Of a DNA stretch of 29,621 nt, positions 23,300 to 29,621 are shown one piece after another. The stretch's first letter is position 1. The number at the start of each line of letters is the position of its first letter. A model generated the notes under the pieces. It saw only the letters and a program-made list of their open reading frames with translations, was not told where the DNA came from and searched no databases. The position numbers were made by a program, and so were the translations under genes. Source of the DNA: JBBSEZ01 sp038239195 (lineage in GTDB: Bacteria; Planctomycetota; Planctomycetia; Gemmatales; Gemmataceae); assembly GCA_038239195.1 (NCBI GenBank), contig JBBSEZ010000062.1, positions 1 to 29,621 on the forward strand, given 5' to 3'.

Positions 23300-25069
23300 T
23301 CAATCGTCGAGGTCTTCCAGGTAAGGCGGCAGCGACCCGCGCAGCCGGCGCACGGCCGTCACGCGGTGGTTCTCCGGCAGGTCGAGGTAGTCGGCGACGT
23401 TGACGGGCGTCAGGTTGTCCGCCAGGCCGTCCACGTGCTGCCGCAGCGCCGCGATCAGCACCGCCGCGCTCAGCCCTGCCGGTTGCTCCGTGCCCTGCGC
23501 CTCGGTCACGGCGCGGTCGATGGCGGTGGCGACCGCCATCTCGATCAGCCCGCCGGTGAGGAAGTCGCGGCGGCGCTTGACGACCTCCTTGCCGTCGCTC
23601 AGGGCGATCTCCACGACGCCCTGCGTCTCCCCGCCCGGCCCGAACAGCCACCGCACCACCGAAGAGAGTACGTCGGCGCGGGCCTGCGTTTTCGTCTGGC
23701 CCGCCGTGGCCGCGTAGGGGTAGTGTGGCCGCAGCTTCTTGTCGAGCACCGCCGTGGCCCCTTCCCGATCCAGTCGGGTGAAGCGCGCGGGGAGCCCCAG
23801 GCGGCGGCACATGGCCGAGTCGATCAGGTCGGGCCGGTTGGTCGTCGAGATCAACACCAGCGGGAGTCGGCCCAGGTCTTCCGTCGGGTCGTCGAGGCGC
23901 TGGAGCAGCGTCGTCAGGATGCGGTCGTAGACCGTGTCCTGCTCGCCGCGCCGTCGGGCCATGCCCTCGACCTCTTCCAGCACCACCACCACCGGCAAGC
24001 GCACGCGCTCTCCGCTGGCGGTCAGCACCTCCTCGCTGGCAAGGGCGTGGACGTCGTCGAACAGTTCCTCGATGTTCTTGTCGGAGCGGCCCAGCCACTC
24101 CGACAGCAGCTCGGCGATCTTGACGCGCACCACCCGGCTGCCCAGGTCGCGTAGCCCCGTGCGCGCTTCCAGCATGCGCCCGAGCTCGTGCAGGAAGGCG
24201 CGGATGGTCAGCGTCTTGCCGCACCCGCTCGGGCCGGTCAGCATCACCGAGACGCGTGGCCGCAGGTCGAAACTGCCCAGCAGGTCGGGCCGGAACAGGA
24301 AGACGCGCAGCCGGCGCACCAGGTAGTCGAGCACCCAGTGCGGGGCACCGATGTCGCGCTCGGCAATGACCTCGGGCATCCGGGCGCGCTCGACGAAGCG
24401 GTGGGTGAGGTCCTTCTCGGGCGGCACGACGGCAAACGCCACGTGCCGGCGCGGGCAGACCAGCAGCCGATCGCCGTGCTTGAGCCCGCTCTTGGCGAGC
24501 GCTTCGAGGACGGGGGCGGCGGCGTGAACCACCAGGCGGTCGTTCTGCACGGTGGCCTCGAGCAGGTTGCTCCCCGCCAGCCGCCGCAGGAACGTGCCCT
24601 CCTGGCCAACGCGCGGCAGGGTACCGGACGTGCCCAGCACCACGCTGCCTCGGGCGTCGAGGAAGACGGTCATGCCGGGGCGCAGCTCCGCCAGCGGCAC
24701 GCGCGGGTGGAGCGTCGGGTAGCGCTCCTGTCCGTCCGCGGTGACGACGTGGACGCGCGGCTCGGGGCCGGGGAGGTTGCCCTCCGCGGGCGCGAGGAAG
24801 GTCGCGGCGCGCACGGGGCCTTGCTGGAGCTCGGCGAGGCCCTGTTCGTAGTTCTCCATGAGCCGCAGGGCCTCGGCGTCTCCGCCGGAGACCGCCTGAC
24901 GGAACAGGTCGGTCAGCACGGCCTGCTGCGCCTCGGGCTCGTCGTTGCTTTGCAGCACGTCGAACAGGATCTTGGCGCGTACCTCGGGCGGCCTCTTGGG
25001 GTCGAGGCAGATTTCGCTCAGCCGGTTCTCGGCAGCGTTGGCGGCCTGTTGCTCGTTGGCCAGGGCCAT
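23300..25069 (-). CDS. AAA+ ATPase resembling proteasomal ATPase Mpa/ARC, 589 aa
   Basis: Residues 1-100 are helical; about 100-215 read as one or two OB-like beta barrels (LRPGMTVFLDARGSVVLG, LKHGDRLLVCPRRHVAFAVVPPEKD) in the manner of the Mpa/ARC N-domain. About 240-450 is the AAA+ core: Walker A GPSGCGKT (279-286), pore-loop-type Trp-Leu-Gly at 325-327, Walker B VVVVLEEVE (361-368, with the usual Asp replaced by Glu), sensor Asn411 and arginines at 422-423. The C-terminus ends PPYLEDLDD and lacks the terminal HbYX motif that docks Mpa on the 20S proteasome; no proteasome or Pup genes are in the window. It probably threads and unfolds proteins marked by the adjacent ubiquitin-like protein (inference). 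It heads a five-gene run. GGAGGAG precedes the ATG. Confidence 0.85.
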   Translation of the reverse strand: MALANEQQAANAAENRLSEICLDPKRPPEVRAKILFDVLQSNDEPEAQQAVLTDLFRQAVSGGDAEALRLMENYEQGLAELQQGPVRAATFLAPAEGNLPGPEPRVHVVTADGQERYPTLHPRVPLAELRPGMTVFLDARGSVVLGTSGTLPRVGQEGTFLRRLAGSNLLEATVQNDRLVVHAAAPVLEALAKSGLKHGDRLLVCPRRHVAFAVVPPEKDLTHRFVERARMPEVIAERDIGAPHWVLDYLVRRLRVFLFRPDLLGSFDLRPRVSVMLTGPSGCGKTLTIRAFLHELGRMLEARTGLRDLGSRVVRVKIAELLSEWLGRSDKNIEELFDDVHALASEEVLTASGERVRLPVVVVLEEVEGMARRRGEQDTVYDRILTTLLQRLDDPTEDLGRLPLVLISTTNRPDLIDSAMCRRLGLPARFTRLDREGATAVLDKKLRPHYPYAATAGQTKTQARADVLSSVVRWLFGPGGETQGVVEIALSDGKEVVKRRRDFLTGGLIEMAVATAIDRAVTEAQGTEQPAGLSAAVLIAALRQHVDGLADNLTPVNVADYLDLPENHRVTAVRRLRGSLPPYLEDLDD

Positions 25070-25522
25070 GAGGGGAGCTCTCCTCCGCGGATCGCGACAG
25101 GTTTGCCGCCGGCCTCGAATCGGGGGCGGCGCGCGGGCAGTTATGAAGGGATAAGCGCTCTTTGAGGGAAGAGAGGGGGCGGAGGGGAAAGGTTCGCGTT
25201 TTTTCGCGACGTCGATTCAGGCGAGCGGGGGGCGCTAGCCCCCTGTTGATGCGTCTGGCGAGCGGCAGGAGAAAACAGTCCGTAGGGCGCCCTGCTCCCA
25301 GGCGGGATTTCACCCCTCGACCGGAGGAGCAACCGTGTCCGTGGCCCAAGCAGACGCGCTGAGCAATCGGCGGAAGCGTGCGCCCGGGAACTGGCCTGCC
25401 GCGTCGTGCCGGAGCTCTTCTCCGACCTCGGCGGCGACTCGATCGACTGGCGCTCGAGCCTACGTGGGGCTCGAGCGCCAGGAGCACCTGCTCCGGGACG
25501 GGCAGTTCTTTCGCGTTGTCGC
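25070..25522. other. Intergenic stretch of 453 bases with palindromes
   Basis: This gap carries the upstream region of the AAA+ gene (transcribed leftward) and the end of the beta-helix gene. I see GGGGGCGCTAGCCCCC-type symmetry at about 25228-25243, a similar motif occurring as GGGCTAACGCCC at the end of the E1-like gene (20522-20533). No clear -10/-35 pair was found for the AAA+ gene. A GTG at 25335 has a good GGAGGAG 7 bases upstream and opens an 85-codon frame, listed separately. Confidence 0.5.
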
Positions 25523-25592
25523 TCAGGCGGGCGGCGCCGGCGTGCCGGTGCCGCGCGAAAACGTGGCCGGACGGCCGCCGCCATCCTGGTAG
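25335..25592 (+). CDS. Possible small gene or gene fragment, 85 codons
   Basis: Only the start supports this: GTG preceded by GGAGGAG. The N-terminus reads VSVAQADALSNRRKRA; a neighbouring frame at 25361-25438 reads EQSAEACARELACRVVPELF, which looks more protein-like, so a frameshifted remnant is possible. It contains the perfect hairpin at 25447-25481 and overlaps the end of the beta-helix gene on the other strand. Likely not a functional gene as drawn. Confidence 0.2.
   Translation: MSVAQADALSNRRKRAPGNWPAASCRSSSPTSAATRSTGARAYVGLERQEHLLRDGQFFRVVAQAGGAGVPVPRENVAGRPPPSW
25447..25481 (-). terminator. 14-bp perfect hairpin after the beta-helix gene
   Basis: CTGGCGCTCGAGCC, a TACGTGG loop and GGCTCGAGCGCCAG form a perfect 14-bp stem, located about 42 bases past the beta-helix gene stop on the minus strand. 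No T-tract follows. A smaller palindrome GGAGCACCTGCTCC (25481-25494) adjoins it. It probably ends transcription or protects the transcript 3' end. Confidence 0.6.
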
Positions 25593-27993
25593 AACTCGTC
25601 GCTCGCCGCAAAGGCGATCGCGAGGTGGAGCAGGTCCTGCTGCGAATGCACCCAGCCCAACACCTCCTCGGCGGAGGCCAGCCGGTGTACCAGCATGGCG
25701 TAGTCCTGGTCGATCGCCGCGTCGCGCGCTTCGCTCGAATTGAGGATGGCACCGGCCAGGCCCTCCCAACCCAGCTTGGGCAACTGCTGCACCCAGAGGT
25801 TGATTTCGGCGTTGTCCGCGGAGCGATTCAACGAGGCACCGTAGAGCGCGGCGACGAAGTTCTGGTCGGCATCGCCCGTGGATTGGGTGAGGCCGGTGGT
25901 GGGCCCCGCCGCAAGCTGATCGAAGTGAATGCGACTGGCAAGACTGTAAAACTCCGGCGAAGCGACGAGGCCGGCGATGACCTGCTCTTCGGTTGCGCCG
26001 TGGTCCAGCATGCTCACCCACCCGGCCGCCTCACCCTTTTCCTGGGGCTGCGCGTCGCCGTTTGCCAGCCGCCCCAGGTACTGCACGTAGAGGTTGCCGA
26101 CCAGGACGGAGTGGGCCTCGTGCGAGCCGGCAATGCCCAGGGCCACCCCGGCTCGGCCGATGCCGGGGTTGCTCAGCGCCTTCACCCAGCCGTCCACTTC
26201 TCCCGTCAGCGCCCCGGTTCGGCCCAGGAACTGGTTGTACAGCGTCTGCACGTACCGCTGGTCCGCCGACAACTGCGTGGCCCCAACGTCAATGACCCCC
26301 TGCCCCGTCGCGGGGCCGTGGATTGAGTCGTTGACCACCGAATTCGGATCGCCCACGCTCCAGACATTGTTCAGGGCGGACACCCGCGCGCTGGCGGCCG
26401 CGCCGCCGGCCTGCCCGCCAATCTGGATGGCGAAGCGCTGGACGGGACTGCCCGGGGCCGCCTCGGCGGCAGCGAAGCCGCGGAAGTTGTTGCCCCCGAG
26501 GCTGGGGTCCACGGTGCCGCTGCTGCCCGCGTCGATGGTGCCGACGTCGGTCGTCCCCGAGAGAGAAAAGGCCTCGATGCCGATGCGGTTGTTCCGCAGC
26601 GTGTTGCCCTGGATGCGAACGGTCAAGTTGGCGGGGTCGTTAGCCACGACGGTGATGCCGACACCGTTACCCGTGCTGATGGCGTTGTTCTGAATGAGCA
26701 CGTACGTCGCCAGGCTGGTCGAGTCAGCCGGGCCAGCGGAATCCGTCACGCCGATGGCCCCACCCGAGAAGGGGCCGGACGGGCTTGCGGCCGGGGCCTC
26801 ACCCGCGAAGGCGCCGAAGGGGATCGTCGCGGTTGGGGACGGCGGGGGGGGTACGGGGGTACCAGAATTGCCGCTGCCCGTGAAGGTGAAGGTGTTGCCG
26901 AGGATCGCGATGGGGGTAGCGGAACTGCCGCCCCCAAAGACCGTGAGCGGCCCGGCGATGATGTTGGCCGCCACGGTCGCGACCTCGCCGTTACCGAGGA
27001 GAATGTCGCTAAGGATGCTGAACCGATTGTTCAGGGCCCTGTCGGGGCTCGTGGCGGCGCCGGTCAGCGTGAGTTCTTTCGAGATGACGTTCCCGACGAT
27101 CAGGTTGCCGCCGCTGTTGCCCTTTTTCCGGATCCCATCGACGATCGAGTCCTCGATCGTGGTCTGGTTCGACCCGTCTTCGAGAACAACGGCAGCGGAC
27201 GGACCAGCGCCGCCGGGCGTACCGGGAGGCAACCCACCGCCGGGCGGAGCGGGAGGCAACCCACCGCCGGGCGGTCCGCCGGGCGTACCGGGAGGTAACG
27301 GAACCGAACTTGCGGCCGCACCGGAAGCCGACGGATTCGGAGGCAAATCCAACTGCCGCAGGACAACCCCCGTCGTCCCGGTAACGACCTCCAGCGATGC
27401 ATTGATGACGGGGGCGCCGTGTTGGTCGCCGAACCCCTGGCCCGCGAAATCGCCCTGAATGATGACCGGCTTGCCGATGCCGATCACCGCCTGGTTGTCG
27501 CTGGCGACGGTCTCTCCCCCGTGGGCGTGAACGGCAGCGGCGTGTGCAGGGTCAAGGTGAGGTTGTTGCCCGAGGGCGCGATGGCGTCCACCAAAACTCG
27601 CGCCGCGTTGGGGCCCTGCGTGAAGGTGACGAATTCGGCATTGACGAGGACGCCGTTCGTGAACGTGAAACTGGGCGGGCCGGAAAACGTCGGCGTGGGC
27701 GTGACGGTGATTTGCGTCGTTGTGGCGGCCGTGCCGGGAGTCACGGTCCCCTGGAAATGGTTGTAGGCGTGGACGTTGGCGTTGGCGCTGATCTGAATCG
27801 TGTCCCCCGCGGCCGCGGCGGTCAGGGCGGCCTGCAGCGAGTGATAGTGCAAGGGGTCCACGAGCAGCATGGCCAGCAAGGTTCGGTCCTCGAGGCCTTC
27901 CAGGCACAGCCGGCGCGGCGCCTGACGACGGGGCGTGCCCGAGGCGGTGCGGCCCGAGAACCAGTGAAGCAACAAACGCAGCAACCAACTCAT
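25523..27993 (-). pseudogene. Frameshifted secreted beta-helix protein with DUF4214-like repeats (about 823 aa if repaired)
   Basis: The ATG at 27993 has AGAGGAG 7 bases upstream. The N-terminus (MSWLLRLLLHWFSGRT, then RRLCLEGLEDRTLLA) carries the motif typical of exported planctomycete giants. Residues to about 158 read in one frame; the frame breaks at a run of five C (27516-27520 on the plus strand), where adding one base joins TLHTPLPFTPTG to GETVASDNQAVIGIG and restores one frame of exactly 824 codons. About 170-560 resembles a right-handed beta-helix (VIIQGDFAG, IQNNAI, IQGNTLRNNRIGIEAF). About 575-815 holds three or more DUF4214-like units (YVQTLYNQFLGRTGA, LYVQYLGRLANG, FVAALYGASLNRSADN). 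A Gly/Pro linker lies near 230-260. The break could be a sequencing error at a homopolymer, true decay, or frameshifting. It is a likely surface protein with adhesin or matrix role. Confidence 0.82.
27224..27274 (-). repeat. Tandem 27-base coding repeat (Gly/Pro linker)
   Basis: A 24-base unit at 27224-27247 recurs exactly at 27251-27274, and a partial third copy begins near 27290. It encodes the PPGGGLPP-type linker of the beta-helix protein. In-frame length change here would be harmless to the frame. Confidence 0.75.
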
Positions 27994-28094
27994 CGGCAAA
28001 CTCCTCTTGGTGATTTCGGGAGGTGTTGTCGCCCGCCGGACCGCCATGACACCAAGCGAGAGCCGCCGCTCTCTTAGGACAGGAATTCTTCGGC

Positions 28095-28108
28095 CGGAAA
28101 GATTTCCG
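28095..28108. promoter_or_regulatory. Candidate operator palindrome upstream of the sigma factor
   Basis: CGGAAAGATTTCCG has two 6-bp arms around GA and sits in the divergent gap (27994-28273) between the beta-helix gene and the sigma factor. It resembles CGGAAGTCCTTCCG in the palindrome at 12329-12348. A second small hairpin GAGAGC-CGCC-GCTCTC is at 28058-28073, in the leader of the beta-helix gene. Confidence 0.35.
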
Positions 28109-28273
28109 ACTGTCCGACCGCCGGCGCGCGTGCTACCATCCACAGGCTGCTTTCCAAGAATCCGTCTCCAAGATGGGCGAAAACAGGCGAGCTCGCGCGC
28201 CGGTTCGGCGACCGAGGAAGGCACCCCCTGCGCCCGGGGGCCAAGGACCGTTTTCTTGCGTGGAAGGACAGGG

Positions 28274-28933
28274 ATGGCGGAGCCCTCGGGACAGACGGGC
28301 CGGTTGCAAGAGTGCCTGGACCGCCTCCGGGCAGGCGACGGCGCGGCCCGCGAGGAGTTACTGCGGCACTCGTGCGACCAGTTGACCCGGCTCACCCGCA
28401 AGATGCTGCGCGACTATCCCGGCGTCCACCGCTGGGAACAGACCGACGACGTCCGCCAGAATGCGCAGGTGCGCCTGTGGCGGGCGCTCCAGGAGGTCAC
28501 GCCCCGTTCGCTCGCCGAATTCTTTCGCCTGGCCGCGCTGCAAGTCCGCCGCGAGTTGATCGACCTGGCCCGCCAGTACTTCGGCCCGGAGGGCTGCGGC
28601 GCCCACCACGCCTCGCACGGCCCCCACTCCGACGCTGCCAACACGCCGCCCCACCTCGACCCGGGAGACGTCACCCACGAGCCGGCGCGGCTGGCCGCCT
28701 GGACCGAGTTTCACAGGCAGGTTGAGGCGCTGCCGGAGGTGGACCGCGAGGTCTTCGACCTGCTGTGGTATCAGGAACTGACGCAGGCCGAGGCGGCGAC
28801 GGTGCTCGCCATTTCCGAACGAACCCTCCGCCGGCGTTGGCGGGTGGCGCGGGTCAAGGTCTATGCGGCCCTCAAGGGGGGGCCGCTCGTGCCAGGTGCC
28901 CCGGGCAACAAGGGAGACGCGGATGACGTCTGA
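28274..28933 (+). CDS. ECF-type RNA polymerase sigma factor, 219 aa
   Basis: Sigma region 2 lies at about 30-100 (LTRKMLRDYPGVHRWEQTDDVRQNAQVRLWRAL), and region 4 with its helix-turn-helix at about 150-200 (ALPEVDREVFDLLWYQELTQAEAATVLAISERTLRRRWRVAR). A His/Pro-rich linker (105-135) joins them. The protein would direct RNA polymerase to a special set of promoters. The ATG at 28274 was chosen because AAGGACAGGG stands just upstream and because the longer frame to 28007 adds a non-conserved N-terminus. Its last 11 bases overlap the start of the kinase gene, a layout common in planctomycetes where the kinase is thought to control the sigma factor in place of a membrane anti-sigma factor (family knowledge plus inference). 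Confidence 0.93.
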   Translation: MAEPSGQTGRLQECLDRLRAGDGAAREELLRHSCDQLTRLTRKMLRDYPGVHRWEQTDDVRQNAQVRLWRALQEVTPRSLAEFFRLAALQVRRELIDLARQYFGPEGCGAHHASHGPHSDAANTPPHLDPGDVTHEPARLAAWTEFHRQVEALPEVDREVFDLLWYQELTQAEAATVLAISERTLRRRWRVARVKVYAALKGGPLVPGAPGNKGDADDV

Positions 28934-29621
28934 CAGCCGCCTGGATGAAATGCTCTCGCGCTGGGAAGCGTTGCGCCAGCGGGGCGAGCCGGCCTCCGCC
29001 GAGGAGCTCTGCCGCGAGTGCCCGGAACTGCTGGCGGCATTCCGGTGGCACGTGCTGGCGCTGGAGTCGGGAAGCCCCCTACTCACCCCGGAATCGTCCA
29101 CCATTGACGCCGGGCCGGCCCTCCCGTCGGGCCCCGCCCGCCCCGTCCTCGCCGTGCCCGGCTACGAACTGCTGGAGGAACTGGGGCGCGGCGGGATGGG
29201 CGTCGTCTACAAGGCTCGTCAGGTCAAGGCCAACCGGCTCGTCGCGCTCAAGATGATCCTGGCCAACCGGCACGCCTCGGTCCAGCAGCGGGTGCGCTTT
29301 CAGATCGAGGCGGAGGCGATCGCCCGGTTGCAGCACCCCAACATCGTCCAGCTCTACGAGGTCGGGGAACACGACGGGCTGCCTTTCTTCTCCCTGGAGC
29401 TCTGCGGCGGGGGCAGCCTGAGCGATCGACTCCAGGGGTCGCCGCCGTGGCCGGCCCCGCGGGCCGCGCACCTCGTCGAGGCGCTGGCGCGGGCCATGCA
29501 CTACGCCCACCTGCACGGCGTGGTACACCGCGACCTGAAGCCGGCCAACGTCCTACTGGCCGATTTAGCCGCCGAGCGCGGGGCCGGGCGCGCCGGGGAC
29601 GCGCCCCCCCCCGCGCCCGGG
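28923..29621 (+). CDS. Hanks-type Ser/Thr protein kinase, N-terminal part (runs off the window)
   Basis: The first 233 residues are present. Residues 1-50 form a helical N-terminus typical of planctomycete kinases (LSRWEALRQRGEPASAEELC). The kinase domain starts near 81: glycine loop LGRGGMGVVYKA (88-93 core), Lys110 in VALKMI, Glu129 in the C-helix, hinge-like SLELCGGGSLSDRL and catalytic loop VHRDLKPANVLL with Asp204, Lys206 and Asn209. The activation segment and any membrane or sensor domain lie outside the window. ATG at 28923 overlaps the sigma-factor stop (ATGACGTCTGA), so translation is probably coupled. A short Ala/Gly/Pro-rich insert follows the catalytic loop (about 215-233). It is likely to phosphorylate its partner sigma factor (inference). 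Confidence 0.92.
   Translation, partial: MTSDSRLDEMLSRWEALRQRGEPASAEELCRECPELLAAFRWHVLALESGSPLLTPESSTIDAGPALPSGPARPVLAVPGYELLEELGRGGMGVVYKARQVKANRLVALKMILANRHASVQQRVRFQIEAEAIARLQHPNIVQLYEVGEHDGLPFFSLELCGGGSLSDRLQGSPPWPAPRAAHLVEALARAMHYAHLHGVVHRDLKPANVLLADLAAERGAGRAGDAPPPAPG

Noticed and set aside
20525..25069. Interpretation as a Pup-proteasome locus
   Set aside because: No Pup with GGQ/GGE tail, no PafA/Dop ligase and no 20S subunits; instead E1, E2 and JAB genes are present.
20525..25069. Interpretation as a complete PRTRC locus
   Set aside because: The JAB, ThiF and ubiquitin-like proteins resemble PRTRC members, but ParB-like and other PRTRC partners are absent and an Mpa-like ATPase is present.

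Overview
The window looks like a chromosomal piece of a high-GC planctomycete, most likely of the Gemmata type (inference from content; no rRNA is present). The signs are an ECF sigma factor overlapping a Hanks-type Ser/Thr kinase, a large secreted beta-helix protein with the planctomycete LEDRTLLA-type N-terminal motif and C-terminal DUF4214-like repeats, membrane-anchored caspase-like giants, an RHS fragment beside a transglutaminase-like protein, and GC-rich intergenic palindromes. No tRNA, rRNA, CRISPR array or intact insertion sequence was seen.

Layout. 1-2586: a palindromic element, then an exported protein of unknown function. 2753-12246 (minus strand): two consecutive paralogous giants (1515 and 1639 aa), each with one N-terminal membrane anchor and a caspase-like domain that lacks the catalytic residues; the larger one also has an EF-hand-like loop and a von Willebrand A domain. 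12247-12418: regulatory gap with a palindrome and a candidate promoter. 12419-13992: a single-domain response regulator overlapping a protein with a histidine-kinase H-box and a receiver but no ATPase domain. 14009-16387 (minus): transglutaminase-like protein, orphan RHS-core tail, small exported protein. 16601-17965 (minus): Pro/Cys-rich exported protein that probably ends in a beta-barrel. 18055-18690: decayed fatty-acid desaturase. 18740-20495: exported five-repeat protein and a diacylglycerol-kinase-family lipid kinase.

20525-25069 (minus) is the centrepiece: one cassette read in the order AAA+ unfoldase-like ATPase (resembling the actinobacterial proteasomal ATPase Mpa/ARC), ubiquitin-like protein, E2-like protein, JAB/JAMM isopeptidase, ThiF/E1-like activating enzyme. 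Together these could activate, transfer and remove a ubiquitin-like tag, and the ATPase could unfold tagged targets. A long heptad-repeat hairpin sits between the ubiquitin-like and E2 genes and reaches the E2 ribosome-binding site. Single members resemble PRTRC, Bil-type and other bacterial ubiquitin-like systems, but the pairing with a proteasomal-type ATPase is the part most worth following up.

25070-29621: a 450-base intergenic stretch, the beta-helix/DUF4214 protein broken by one single-base frameshift, then the ECF sigma factor and the start of a Ser/Thr kinase that runs off the window.
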